Assembly: GCF_900086595.1 (NCBI RefSeq)
Contig: NZ_LT575472.1
Span: 2,738,030 to 2,802,029, forward strand
DNA length: 64,000 bases
Direction: 5' to 3'
Source: Clostridium nigeriense
Lineage (GTDB): Bacteria > Bacillota > Clostridia > Clostridiales > Clostridiaceae
Under the pieces are notes generated by a model. That model did not search any database and was not told the DNA's origin. It saw nothing but the letters and a program-made list of their open reading frames with translations. Of the stretch, positions 54,469 to 63,937 are shown one piece after another (within the stretch, counting starts at the first letter, position 1; each line of letters starts with the position of its first letter). A program made the position numbers and the translations under genes.

Positions 54469-55095
54469 ATGAAAAAAAATCTATTGCTAATTTTATTTTT
54501 ACTTTTATTTGCTTTAACTTTTATTAGTTGCTCATCTAGTAAACCAACTAATGAAGAAAACTTAAATACTAAAGAACCTGAAATAGTGGTTGAAGAACCT
54601 GAAAAGATAACTGAATTTAATGCTTTAGGAAAAACTTATACTTCTTCAAAGGATTTATCACAAATAGAAATAGGAACTAATATTTACGATGACCAACAAT
54701 TAATTCATTACACTCAAGGTGAATATAAGGAACTAGACTTTACTAATGATTTATTATATTTATATCTAAATGAAGATCCTTCTATTTATGACTTTTTAGT
54801 ATCTTATGATACCCTTAATGAAAAAGGATATATTCCAATAACTGAAGAAGATAAAGAAAAACTTATGAAGGATTTAAATTCTCTTAGAACTCAAATGGAG
54901 CTGACTCCTGGCTCAGAGATGGTAGTAAGATTAGATAAAGTTACTTATGAAGGTCCAAGTTCTAAAACTAATACAGGCTCAACCTTTAAAATAAGAGTTG
55001 CAATATCTAGAGTAGGTGCAACAGTAGTCCCTTGGAACTACTTTACAGTTACAGTTTTTGAAGAAGGCAATAAACTATTTGCACATTTATTCTAA
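54469..55095 (+). CDS. Lipoprotein of unknown function
   Basis: The 208-residue protein has a lipoprotein signal with Cys21 (TFISC), a Ser/Glu-rich linker (22-48), then a strand-rich domain (about 50-208). The domain ends RVGATVVPWNYFTVTVFEE and includes EMVVRLDKVTYEG. I recognise no family. AGGAGG precedes the ATG. A hairpin directly overlaps the stop codon. Confidence 0.78.
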   Translation: MKKNLLLILFLLLFALTFISCSSSKPTNEENLNTKEPEIVVEEPEKITEFNALGKTYTSSKDLSQIEIGTNIYDDQQLIHYTQGEYKELDFTNDLLYLYLNEDPSIYDFLVSYDTLNEKGYIPITEEDKEKLMKDLNSLRTQMELTPGSEMVVRLDKVTYEGPSSKTNTGSTFKIRVAISRVGATVVPWNYFTVTVFEEGNKLFAHLF

Positions 55096-55120
55096 GTGGC
55101 TGCTAAAAACAGCCACTTAG
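55093..55120 (+). terminator. Hairpin after the lipoprotein gene
   Basis: AAGTGGCTG and CAGCCACTT form a 9-base stem; the following T-run is weak (CTTTCT). Confidence 0.6.
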
Positions 55121-55146
55121 CTTTCTATTGTTAAACTAATATTAAA

Positions 55147-55692
55147 TTAATATATTAAACTAAAATCACTTTTTATGTTTTCATTTATAATTTGCAAAAA
55201 CTCTTCTTTTCCTGATTTATTCTTTAAAGCTCTTATTGGAACGTTAATATACGTAGCATTTACAAGTCTTATAAAGATATTTTTTTCTGATATATATACC
55301 TTCTCTACAGCATCCCATTTTACATGTGTTACTATTCCTTCAATTTCTTTTTTTATTCCCTCATGATTTAAAGTAATTCTAGTATCTTTATAAAAGTCTA
55401 TTCCCTTTAATTTTTCATCCTTAAAAGTATATTTAAAAGCTTTGCCTAGCCTATAATTATAAATAGATTTGTTAAAAATCAACCAAATTATAGTTACAAT
55501 TATCCAAGCCATAAAAGGTATAACAATAAAAGTATCTAAATCTTTTCCAATAATCATTAAAGCCAAAAAGAGAACTGCTGGAATTAATATAGCATTAGCT
55601 ATTCTTCCAGTTTTAGCAATTCCTATTTCTTCATTATAAAACTTATTTAATTCAATATAATCATTATCAATATATCTAAACTTAATTTCCAT
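55147..55692 (-). CDS. YcxB-like membrane protein
   Basis: The 181-residue protein has two adjacent membrane segments (about 32-50 and 56-75) and a C-terminal YcxB-like domain (about 90-172) with ITLNHEGIKKEIEGIVTHVK and NVPIRALKNKSGKEEFLQII. The family function is unknown. It is divergent from the next membrane-anchored hypothetical gene. Confidence 0.78.
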   Translation of the reverse strand: MEIKFRYIDNDYIELNKFYNEEIGIAKTGRIANAILIPAVLFLALMIIGKDLDTFIVIPFMAWIIVTIIWLIFNKSIYNYRLGKAFKYTFKDEKLKGIDFYKDTRITLNHEGIKKEIEGIVTHVKWDAVEKVYISEKNIFIRLVNATYINVPIRALKNKSGKEEFLQIINENIKSDFSLIY

Positions 55693-55778
55693 TAATACCA
55701 GCCCCTTTAATTTAGCTATTTTTTACTATATAATTATTTTAACATATTTATTAATAACTTTACATATTAGGAGGTTTT

Positions 55779-56486
55779 ATGGGTAACTACAGCAATAATA
55801 TAGTTTTCATTAATAAAAAAGAAAAAAAGATTTCAGATAAATTTAAATTTAGATTTGCATTTTTTTTAATAATTATATTTGGACTATCTATCCCTTTCTC
55901 ATTTATAATGAAAAGCTTATTATATATTCCAGAACTAACTAAGGAAAAAGCAATAAAAATTATGAATTACGATATTGATCTCCCTAATACTTTGAATAAA
56001 GCTACATCACAAAATGCAGGAATTAATAGAGAGTTATATTATTTTAATTTATTCAATACAAATGACTTAACTAGAATCAATAGAAAAACTTACACCTTAA
56101 ATGTAGATTTAATAATAAACTATAAAACTGTAGAAATTGATACAAATTGTAATTTAATTTTTCAATTTAAAGATGAAAAGTGGATATTATCTGAAATAAA
56201 AGATATTGAAGAAAAAGATATAAGTCCAGGAGAATCTGCTGGAAGGTATATATTAAATAAAATAAATAATGACTTAACAACAAATGGTTACTTTGAATTT
56301 AATGGAGTGAAAAATAAATTAAACCAAGAAACCGTAAAAAACTTAGCTGTTCTAACTGAATCTGGAACTCCAGAAGAAACTACCGTTCATTTAGGAAAGC
56401 ATTTTGAAAAGCCTTCTATTATAGCAACTCTTTCTTTTAATTACGACACCTCTCAATGGGAACTAAAAAGTTTTTCATTAAGATAA
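55779..56486 (+). CDS. Membrane-anchored hypothetical protein
   Basis: The 235-residue protein has a basic N-terminus, one membrane segment (about 26-48) and two strand-rich halves. Each half ends in a similar motif: FKDEKWILSEIK near 137-148 and YDTSQWELKSFSL at the C-terminus. This suggests a duplicated NTF2-like or cystatin-like domain outside the membrane. I recognise no family. AGGAGG precedes the ATG. Confidence 0.72.
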   Translation: MGNYSNNIVFINKKEKKISDKFKFRFAFFLIIIFGLSIPFSFIMKSLLYIPELTKEKAIKIMNYDIDLPNTLNKATSQNAGINRELYYFNLFNTNDLTRINRKTYTLNVDLIINYKTVEIDTNCNLIFQFKDEKWILSEIKDIEEKDISPGESAGRYILNKINNDLTTNGYFEFNGVKNKLNQETVKNLAVLTESGTPEETTVHLGKHFEKPSIIATLSFNYDTSQWELKSFSLR

Positions 56487-56502
56487 ATTATTTTCAAAAT
56501 AT

Positions 56503-56563
56503 AAAATACCATATTGTGCTGACTTAAAAATTTATATGTCATAATCAATATGGTACTTTTTAT
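56503..56563. terminator. Bidirectional terminator before the TetM-like gene
   Basis: AAAATACCATATTG pairs with CAATATGGTACTTTT and an inner TGAC/GTCA pair extends it. A-rich and T-rich flanks fit convergent genes. Confidence 0.82.
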
Positions 56564-56567
56564 ATTT

Positions 56568-58517
56568 TTATTCTTTTATTTCACAATGAATATACTTTTC
56601 TACTTCATTCCATGGAACCACAAAACCTTGACCTTTAGAGCAAAAAATAGAACTAGATGAGTATTCTATATCTGCATTTTTATTGTATCCTATTTTTTCT
56701 ATTACCTCTTCACTATTATGACATATATCATATCCATCAAAAATTAAATTTATACTTCCCTTCCCCTTTGTAAATGTAAGTATTTCAGCACTATAATCCA
56801 TAAAAGTAGCTACAGACCCTCTCCCTGTTATGGTAACTTTATTAAGCTTTGCATCAGGAGTATTAAAGGTTCCATTTAATCTTTGGATATCTGATATAAC
56901 TCTTCCCATATAGTCTAATTCCACATCTATTTTAAACTTATAATATGGCTCTAAAAGTATATTTTCTACTTTTTCCAATCCTTGTCTAATTGCTCTAAAA
57001 GTAGCTTCTCTAAAGTCTCCACCTTCTGTATGCTTATTATGAGCTCTACCTGTTAATAAAGTAATTTTTATATCTGTAATAGGTGATCCAGTTAAAATTC
57101 CATGATGATTTCTTTCAAATATATGCGTTTTAATTAAGTTTTGATTTCCTGTAGTTAAATCATCTGCATGACATCTATTTTCAAAGGTTATTCCTTCTCC
57201 TCTATTATTAGGTTCTAATTTCAAGTGCACTTCTGCATAATGCTTTAATGGTTCAAAGTGTCCATATCCATATGTAGCATTTTTAATAGTTTCTTTATAC
57301 ATAATTTCACAAGGACCAAACTCTATTTTTAAATTAAATCTTTCTTCTACAACTTCCTTTAAAACTTCTAATTGAATTTTTCCCATTATTGAAACTTGTA
57401 TTTCTTGTAATACTTCATTCCAAATAACATTTAATGCAGGATCTTCATTTTCTAATATTCTAAAATATTTTAAAACATCCTTAACATTATAACTTTTATC
57501 AAAAATAACCTTAGACATTAAAGTTGGTACCATATTAAAATTTATATCTCCTTCTAAGTTACCAATAGCTTCTCCTGCTCCTAAGCCACTTAACCCAGTA
57601 ACTGCAAAAACATCCCCTGCAGAAACTTTATCTACAGTTGTAAATTTATTTCCGTTATATAATCTTATACTACTTATTTTTTCAGTTATATCATTATTTT
57701 TTCCATAAGATATTTCATCTCTAACTTTAAGACTTCCACTTAAAGCTTTAATAAAGGTAAGTCTTGTCCCATTATCATCATGCCTAATCTTATATACTCT
57801 TCCAGAAAAACTTCTATTTTCATCATAGCTACTAACGGTTAACATATTAAATATTCTTAGAAAATTATCTATTCCTTCATCTTGAAGAGCACTACCAGAA
57901 AGACATGGAAAAATCTTATTTTCTTTAATAAGATTTTTTAAAGATAGTATCCATTCTTCTTCGTTGTAACCTCCATTTAAATATCTTTCTAAAAGCAAAT
58001 CATCCCTTTCAGAAATAAGTTCAATTACTTCTTCATTTAAGTTTTCTAATTTATTTATGTAACATATGTCAGAAGTTAAATCTTCTTTTATTTCATTAAT
58101 TACTTTTTCTAAACTAGCACCTGTTCTATCTATCTTATTTATAAAAAAGAATGTTGGTATATTATATTTTCTTAATAAATTCCATATAGTTTCTGTGTGT
58201 CCTTGAATTCCTTCAACGGCACTTATTATTAATATTGCATAATCTAAAATACTTAATGCTCTTTCCATTTCAGAACTAAAGTCTATATGCCCTGGTGTAT
58301 CAATTAAATAATATTTTGATTCATCTATTTCAAAAATAGCTTGATCTGAAAATATTGTAATTCCTCTTTCTTTTTCTAATCTATTTATATCTAGAAAAGA
58401 ATTTTTATGATCTACCCTTCCTCTATTTCTAATACTTTTTGTATGATAAAGCACTTGCTCAGAAAATGTTGTTTTACCAGCATCTACATGAGCAAGTATT
58501 CCTATTGTCTTTTTCAT
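56568..58517 (-). CDS. TetM/EF-G-like translation factor GTPase
   Basis: The 649-residue GTPase has G1 AHVDAGKTT (9-17), the switch ERGITIFSD, G3 DTPGHIDF, G4 NKIDR and EF-G-like domains II-V, with the domain organisation of ribosomal protection proteins. Its domain IV loop region (LLTGRAHNKHTEGGDFREA) and C-terminus (SIFCSKGQGFVVPWNEVEKY) differ from Tet(M)/TetB(P). They resemble chromosomal translation factor GTPases common in clostridia. Tetracycline resistance should therefore not be assumed. It follows the EcsC gene after 25 bases. Confidence 0.85.
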   Translation of the reverse strand: MKKTIGILAHVDAGKTTFSEQVLYHTKSIRNRGRVDHKNSFLDINRLEKERGITIFSDQAIFEIDESKYYLIDTPGHIDFSSEMERALSILDYAILIISAVEGIQGHTETIWNLLRKYNIPTFFFINKIDRTGASLEKVINEIKEDLTSDICYINKLENLNEEVIELISERDDLLLERYLNGGYNEEEWILSLKNLIKENKIFPCLSGSALQDEGIDNFLRIFNMLTVSSYDENRSFSGRVYKIRHDDNGTRLTFIKALSGSLKVRDEISYGKNNDITEKISSIRLYNGNKFTTVDKVSAGDVFAVTGLSGLGAGEAIGNLEGDINFNMVPTLMSKVIFDKSYNVKDVLKYFRILENEDPALNVIWNEVLQEIQVSIMGKIQLEVLKEVVEERFNLKIEFGPCEIMYKETIKNATYGYGHFEPLKHYAEVHLKLEPNNRGEGITFENRCHADDLTTGNQNLIKTHIFERNHHGILTGSPITDIKITLLTGRAHNKHTEGGDFREATFRAIRQGLEKVENILLEPYYKFKIDVELDYMGRVISDIQRLNGTFNTPDAKLNKVTITGRGSVATFMDYSAEILTFTKGKGSINLIFDGYDICHNSEEVIEKIGYNKNADIEYSSSSIFCSKGQGFVVPWNEVEKYIHCEIKE

Positions 58518-58542
58518 TTAGTCACCTTCTAAAAATTAAAAT

Positions 58543-59328
58543 TTATTGTTTTTTTAAATATCTCTTTTTGTATTTAATACTTGCATATTTACTTATCTTG
58601 TTTATAAACTGATAATTTAAAGCTCCACCTACTACTCCAATAATAGGTAATCCTTGAATAAATTTAACAAGTAATAAAGTATTTGATAAAACTTTAGCTG
58701 TCTCCTTAATTTCACTATCTAAATTGTTTTCCAATTCTAAGCACAAACTTATTTTATTTTCTATTTCGTTTAGTTTTTCGCTATAAAATAGTTTTTCTTT
58801 TTCACTTGTTAATGCAACATTAATTAAGTTTAAAATATATATTTTTTCTGATTCACTTTCATAATTAAACCCATAACTTAAAGCAATTTCATAAACAGTT
58901 TTTAAGATAATTGAAATAAATATTGGTATATCTGGTATTCCAATTCCTAGAGCCCCTAGTCCTATTCCTTCAACTGTTGAAATGGTAGAATTAATCAATT
59001 TGCTTCTTTTTCCTTGAGAATCAATTAGCTTTAAACTTTTTCTTGTAGCCCTTTTATTAAGGGAATAATTGTTAATATCATGATCTAACTTTATCTTTTC
59101 TTTATTATATAATTTTTCTATATACTTACTTCCACCTTTAAAAACCACCTTAAAAGCATTATAAAAAGCACCTTCTAGTGTCGCTCTTAACTTATCTGGA
59201 ATCTTTTCTTCTATTTTTTCTGATATTGGAATTAATTTATCTTTAATTATTTTATTTCTTTTCTTATTAATTATCTTATTTTCTTTTTTGTTTAATTTAT
59301 TAATTTCCTTTTTAATAAATTTACTCAT
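58543..59328 (-). CDS. EcsC family protein
   Basis: The 261-residue protein has a highly basic N-terminus (KKEINKLNKKENKIINKKRN) and an EcsC domain (about 45-255), including the hydrophobic GLGALGIGIPDIPIFISIIL and LPIIGVVGGALNYQFINKIS. EcsC proteins are membrane-associated and of unclear function. In bacilli they sit in an ABC transporter operon, but here the partner is a TetM-like GTPase. AAAGGAAGAG precedes the ATG. Confidence 0.85.
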   Translation of the reverse strand: MSKFIKKEINKLNKKENKIINKKRNKIIKDKLIPISEKIEEKIPDKLRATLEGAFYNAFKVVFKGGSKYIEKLYNKEKIKLDHDINNYSLNKRATRKSLKLIDSQGKRSKLINSTISTVEGIGLGALGIGIPDIPIFISIILKTVYEIALSYGFNYESESEKIYILNLINVALTSEKEKLFYSEKLNEIENKISLCLELENNLDSEIKETAKVLSNTLLLVKFIQGLPIIGVVGGALNYQFINKISKYASIKYKKRYLKKQ

Positions 59329-59494
59329 AACTCTTCCTTTCTTTTAAATTATTACATTAATTATATCATTAAGATATGCTTTCTAAAATTATTTAATATT
59401 TTAAGCTTATATAATTTATACTATCTAAAAATCAATATTTTATATATAATATATTTGAAGATATAATTTCTTTAAAATAAAACTGATTATAAGA

Positions 59495-59683
59495 AAGGAA
59501 AAGGTAATTTCAACAATGAGAATGTAATCTACTTTAATTGATTTTATTGCGTATAAAATTAAGTCTTTTGGCTTTTTTTGTTGTGCATTAATTTATGGAG
59601 AGTAGATTATTGACTATAGGTTTATTTGTGTTGCCTTTTTATATCGTCTATAACTCTCTCCTAAAACAAGGAGGGATTTTTTT
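59495..59683 (+). promoter_or_regulatory. Transcription attenuator leader of the ABC-F gene
   Basis: Segment 1 (59525-59535, TAATCTACTTT) pairs with segment 2 (59599-59609, GAAGTAGATTA-like GAGTAGATTA). Segment 2 can instead pair through GGAGAG (59597-59602) with CTCTCC (59656-59661). If free, CTCTCCT (59656-59662) pairs with AGGAGGG (59669-59675) and is followed by seven T, a terminator that also hides the ribosome-binding site. A three-codon leader ORF ends at segment 1. The rest of 59329-59494 is AT-rich divergent spacer. Confidence 0.78.
59516..59527 (+). CDS. Three-residue leader peptide (Met-Arg-Met)
   Basis: ATG AGA ATG TAA begins at 59516, with GGAAAAGG 11 bases upstream. The stop codon is the first part of attenuator segment 1. 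A ribosome stalled here by an antibiotic would cover that segment and free the anti-terminator. Very short leader peptides are known ahead of ABC-F resistance genes. Confidence 0.6.
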   Translation: MRM

Positions 59684-61327
59684 ATGCAATTAGCATTAAT
59701 AAATAATTTAACAAAATATTATGGTGATAAATTAATATTAGATATAAAAAAACTTGAAATATTAAAGGGAGATAAAATAGGATTAGTAGGTGCAAATGGA
59801 GTTGGGAAAAGTACACTTTTGAAAATTTTAATAGGTACTGAAAAACCTGATACTGGTAGCATATATCTAACTAATAGTTTTTCTTATATCAGTCAAACGG
59901 AAGACTTAGATGAAAGCTGCTATACAAGCAAAATCAAAAGTTTATTAAATGCACCAGATAAATATAAAAAATACCTATCTGGTGGAGAAAAGGTTAAGCT
60001 TAAAATATCCAATGCACTAAGTGAAAATAAAGAACTTATAATAGCTGATGAGCCTACTTCCAATTTAGACTCAAATAGTATTGAAATTTTAGAAGAAATG
60101 CTTAAAAACCATAATGGTTCTTTAATTCTAGTTTCCCATGATAGAAATTTCTTAGATTCTTTATGTAATACAATATTTGAAATTGAAAATGGAAAAATAA
60201 ATATCTATAAAGGGAATTACTCAAAATATTTAGAAGTAAAAGCTTTCGAAAAAAAGCGTAAAAATTATGAATATAATAAGTACCTTACAGAAAAATCAAG
60301 ACTTGAAGAAGCAGTAACAATAAAAAAAACACTTAAAAATGATATTCGAAGGACACCAAAAAGAATGGGCAACTCTGAAGCAAGACTTCATAGAATGGGT
60401 GGACAAAAGGCAAAGAAAAGCTTAGATAACAATATAAAAGCTATTAAAAGTAGAATTGAACATTTAGAAGTTAAAGAAAAACCCAGAACTGAAAAATCAC
60501 TAAAAATAAATGTACTAGATAGTTTAGAACTTACTTCTAAGAATCCCATTGAAGTAAAAAACTTAAATTTAACTATAGATGATAAAATACTATTATCTAA
60601 AGCTAACTTCAAAATAAAAAAGGGTAAAAAAATAGCCTTATTAGGGAATAATGGTTGTGGTAAAAGTACTCTATTAAAAGAAATAATTAAAAACCAAAAT
60701 GATAGTATTAAAATAGCTAAGAATGTTGTTATCGGATTTCTTGATCAAGAAAAAAATATCTTAATTCCTGACAAAAGTATTCTAGAAAATATTCAAATAA
60801 ACTCCTCATATTCAGAAAGTTTTATAAGAATAAATTTAGATGGATTTGGATTTAAAGGAAATGATGTTTATAAAAAAATTTCCAAATTGAGCGGTGGAGA
60901 GAAGGTTAAGGTTGCTATATGCAAGCTTTTACTTTCTGATAATAATATTATTATTCTTGATGAACCAACTAATTATTTAGATATTAAATGCATGGAAGCC
61001 CTTGAAAACGCATTGAAAAACACTGATAAAACCTTATTAATAGTATCTCACGATAGAAAATTTATTTCTAATGTTTGCAACAATGTATTAGAAATTAGTA
61101 ATACTAATATCGCTCAATTTGATGGAAATTATGATGACTATATTAATTTTAAAAACAAATCTAAAATTAATAAGAATAATCGACTTCTAAAAGAAAATAA
61201 ATTAATTCTAGAAAATAAACTTTCAGAACTTATATCATTATTATCTCTTGAAAGCGACTTTGAAAAAAAGAATTCACTAGAAAAAGATTACTTTGACATA
61301 TTGAATAAACTTAAACATTTAAAATAA
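59684..61327 (+). CDS. ABC-F type ribosomal protection protein
   Basis: The 547-residue protein has two ABC domains without membrane segments: Walker A GANGVGKST (about 35-43) and GNNGCGKST (about 325-333). Signatures are LSGGEKVKLKIS and LSGGEKVKVAI, with Walker B IADEPTSNLD and ILDEPTNYLD. The basic interdomain linker (about 190-275, RRTPKRMGNSEARLHRMGG) reaches the ribosome in this family. A C-terminal coiled coil (about 500-547) follows. The length and leader control fit VmlR/Lsa/Vga-like proteins that displace lincosamides, pleuromutilins or streptogramins. The drug range is not readable here. Confidence 0.9.
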   Translation: MQLALINNLTKYYGDKLILDIKKLEILKGDKIGLVGANGVGKSTLLKILIGTEKPDTGSIYLTNSFSYISQTEDLDESCYTSKIKSLLNAPDKYKKYLSGGEKVKLKISNALSENKELIIADEPTSNLDSNSIEILEEMLKNHNGSLILVSHDRNFLDSLCNTIFEIENGKINIYKGNYSKYLEVKAFEKKRKNYEYNKYLTEKSRLEEAVTIKKTLKNDIRRTPKRMGNSEARLHRMGGQKAKKSLDNNIKAIKSRIEHLEVKEKPRTEKSLKINVLDSLELTSKNPIEVKNLNLTIDDKILLSKANFKIKKGKKIALLGNNGCGKSTLLKEIIKNQNDSIKIAKNVVIGFLDQEKNILIPDKSILENIQINSSYSESFIRINLDGFGFKGNDVYKKISKLSGGEKVKVAICKLLLSDNNIIILDEPTNYLDIKCMEALENALKNTDKTLLIVSHDRKFISNVCNNVLEISNTNIAQFDGNYDDYINFKNKSKINKNNRLLKENKLILENKLSELISLLSLESDFEKKNSLEKDYFDILNKLKHLK

Positions 61328-61331
61328 TTAT

Positions 61332-61365
61332 TAATAAAGGGGTTGTATTCAACGCCCCCTTTATG
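61332..61365 (+). terminator. Hairpin after the ABC-F gene
   Basis: ATAAAGGGG-TTG pairs with CAA-CCCCCTTTAT. The T-run after it is weak, but the stem is strong. Confidence 0.65.
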
Positions 61366-61449
61366 ATTTCCTCATTAAAACTTAAAATTTACATGAAGAT
61401 TTATATTAAATTAAATATGCTTCACAAAACACTTAAAGTTACTTATTGT

Positions 61450-61974
61450 TTATTCAAAAAAAGCTTTTGAATATTCCACTACACCACTAACTCCATTAAG
61501 AGCATTAGGTATTAATTCTAAAATCATATATGCTTCATCAGGAACTTCAAAAGGAGCTTTAACTCCATACATACTAGCTTTCTTAAATCCGAACTTTGGA
61601 TAATAATTTTCATGACCTAACACAACTATAGATTTATATCCTAACTTCCTAGCTAACTCTATTGCTTTATTTGTCAAAGCTTTCCCTATCCCACAATTTT
61701 GATATCCTGGTAAAACAGATAGTGGGGCTAGAGCTAAAGTTTCAATAATTTTATTATTATCTCTAATAGATGCTTTTGTTAAAAGTATATGTCCAACTAT
61801 TCTATTATTATCTTCTGCTACTAGAGATAGCTCTTTAATAAATTCATTACTTTTTCTAAGTCTTTTAACTAAATTATGTTCTTCATTATCTGTAAACTCT
61901 GCTGTTTTAAAACTCTTTTCTATTACTTCTTCCACTTCATTATAATCTTTTGTTAGTTCTTCTCTTATTATCAT
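61450..61974 (-). CDS. GNAT acetyltransferase, YhbS-like
   Basis: The 174-residue GNAT has the acetyl-CoA loop PGYQNCGIGKALTNKAIEL (about 94-112), SLVAEDNNRIVGHIL (strand 2-3) and GYKSIVVLGHENYYPKFGFK (motif B). It matches the YhbS family. The acceptor is unknown. It starts 4 bases after the preceding GNAT gene, so the two are translationally linked. Confidence 0.87.
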   Translation of the reverse strand: MIIREELTKDYNEVEEVIEKSFKTAEFTDNEEHNLVKRLRKSNEFIKELSLVAEDNNRIVGHILLTKASIRDNNKIIETLALAPLSVLPGYQNCGIGKALTNKAIELARKLGYKSIVVLGHENYYPKFGFKKASMYGVKAPFEVPDEAYMILELIPNALNGVSGVVEYSKAFFE

Positions 61975-61978
61975 TAAC

Positions 61979-62428
61979 TTAAACCTCCAATTTCATTACT
62001 AGTTCTCCATTTATATCTAGGTCACCAGTAAATTTAAATCCAAATTTTTTATATAAATCTATTGCCAAAATATTGTTATCATAAATACTCAAGTATATTT
62101 CATTACATTTATAATCATTGAAAATTTTATCTAAAACAATTTCTAATGATTTTTTTCCATACCCTTTACCTTGAAAATCTTTTCCTATCATAAATCTATC
62201 AAGCCATACTCTACCTGGAAAATCTTTTTCCTTCCATAACCCATACATAGCAAAACCTATTATTTTATCATTATCATATATAGCAACAGGCCTCCATAAA
62301 GATAACTCTCTTGCCTCTAATAATGATTCTTCTACTGTTTCAATAAAACTTACTTGATGGCTTTTTACTGTTAATTTTATAGCTTCCTTATAATTAATAT
62401 TATTTATATCTTTTATTTTTAAATTCAT
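61979..62428 (-). CDS. GNAT acetyltransferase, spermine/spermidine (BltD/PaiA)-like
   Basis: The 149-residue GNAT has WLDRFMIGKDFQGKGYGKKS (about 75-94) with the acetyl-CoA Q/G-x-G-x-G/A loop, and NILAIDLYKKFGFKFTGDL near the end. RPVAIYDNDKIIGFAMYGLW is typical of spermine acetyltransferase BltD. AGAGGGG precedes the ATG. It is the first gene of a two-GNAT operon. Confidence 0.85.
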   Translation of the reverse strand: MNLKIKDINNINYKEAIKLTVKSHQVSFIETVEESLLEARELSLWRPVAIYDNDKIIGFAMYGLWKEKDFPGRVWLDRFMIGKDFQGKGYGKKSLEIVLDKIFNDYKCNEIYLSIYDNNILAIDLYKKFGFKFTGDLDINGELVMKLEV

Positions 62429-62528
62429 TCTTCCCCTCTTTTCTTTAAATATATAATATTATAACAAAAAAATTTTTATTTTTTCCATTATAATAAAAAA
62501 GTATGCCTATATAATTTTCTAAATCATA

Positions 62529-62559
62529 ATAAAAAGCCACAAGATAACTTGTGACTTTG
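62529..62559 (-). terminator. Terminator after the MFS gene
   Basis: AAAGTCACAAG and CTTGTGGCTTT form an 11-base stem with one mismatch, followed by TTTTATTATG on the minus strand. Confidence 0.82.
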
Positions 62560-62582
62560 AATAATTAGTCTTAATATAAAAA

Positions 62583-63710
62583 TTATTTATATATTCTTAA
62601 TAAGATAATTGATATCAAACAAATGATAGTACAGGTAAATAAACCACATTCTATGTAAAAATTCGAAGCTAAACCTATTATAGGATTAATACTGGCTGAA
62701 ACAAGACTCCCTATCATAGAATATATAGATAATATAGTAGCTCTATTACTTGATAAAATTGATTTATTTTTAATATCCATAGAAATAGGTTCAAGAAAAG
62801 ACATACTTGTAGTTATTATAGCAATTCCACTAATAGCTAATAATGGATTACTTGTAAATATTAAAACAACTGAACTTATCAATATACTTATAACTAAAAA
62901 AATTATTATTTTTTTCTGTCCGAACTTGTTTGTAATCTTATATGACTTTACAGATATTAGTCTTATTATTTGAATAATTGATAATATGATCCCAAAATAC
63001 TTAATATCAATTTTACTTTTCATATAAATACCTTGATTTAAAAATACAGTAATGCTTTGAAAAACTTCAGTTATAAGTGCCATTGAAATAATAAAAATTA
63101 ACATACTTCTTTTTTTTAATATACTTTTTATATTACCTTTTACTCCTACTTTTTTATTTTCTTCTAATCCTATTTCCTTTAAAAGAAAGGATAATAAAAA
63201 GGCTAAAGCATAAGGTATTATAGTATAAAAAGCCGCTAAATCTATGGATATATCAATTATAAATGTTGCTACTACTGACCCAGTTAAAAATCCTAAATTT
63301 GAAAAAAATCCATATGTTGCAAATATTTTTTCACTATTTTCATTTTCATTTAAAGACAGATACATCATTGCAGAATCGCATCCTGACAAACCTGATATAG
63401 AAAATGCTAATAATAATCTTTCTATAAAAAATAGAGTAAATGAATTTGCTTTAAAAAAAATAACTTTTGATACAAGAAAAATAAAATTAGATAATAGTAA
63501 AGTTTTTTTATATCCAAACTTATCTGCAAATATACCCCAAGGAATTTCTAATAATATAATAAAAACCATATAAATAGATTCAATTATAAAGATTTCAGAT
63601 AATGATATTCCCCTATTCTCTCTATAAATAGTTGCAACAGGAGCATAAAATACTAAACCTTGCAAAAATACAATAAGATTTAATAAATAAATATTTAGTC
63701 TTTTATTCAA
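62583..63710 (-). CDS. MFS transporter
   Basis: The 375-residue protein has about 11-12 membrane segments and the MFS loop 2-3 motif EIPWGIFADKFGYKKTLLLS (about 56-75). It resembles small efflux-type MFS proteins of Gram-positives. The start codon is TTG 63710 with AGGAGG 9 bases upstream; no ATG near the N-terminus fits better. The substrate is unknown. Confidence 0.85.
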   Translation of the reverse strand: MNKRLNIYLLNLIVFLQGLVFYAPVATIYRENRGISLSEIFIIESIYMVFIILLEIPWGIFADKFGYKKTLLLSNFIFLVSKVIFFKANSFTLFFIERLLLAFSISGLSGCDSAMMYLSLNENENSEKIFATYGFFSNLGFLTGSVVATFIIDISIDLAAFYTIIPYALAFLLSFLLKEIGLEENKKVGVKGNIKSILKKRSMLIFIISMALITEVFQSITVFLNQGIYMKSKIDIKYFGIILSIIQIIRLISVKSYKITNKFGQKKIIIFLVISILISSVVLIFTSNPLLAISGIAIITTSMSFLEPISMDIKNKSILSSNRATILSIYSMIGSLVSASINPIIGLASNFYIECGLFTCTIICLISIILLRIYK

Positions 63711-63937
63711 TTTAACAATCCTCCTAAAGACACAAAAAATAAACCTTTATAAAAAGGCTATTAAAAATGTATTTAGATTTTGTTAAATTGGTCTAAACAT
63801 GTTTTTACCCCCAAATAAAATATATCCTTATATAAGTAATTATATAATTAAATAGTATTTATATCAAACTCTTCAATTTACCTTTTTATATTCTTATAAT
63901 ATAATTATTTTAGGAATATTTTTCCAAGGAGGATGTT

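Noticed and set aside
56568-58517. Acquired tetracycline resistance gene of tet(M) or tetB(P) type
   Set aside because: The domain IV loop and C-terminal motifs fit the chromosomal translation-factor GTPase group. No mobile element flanks it.
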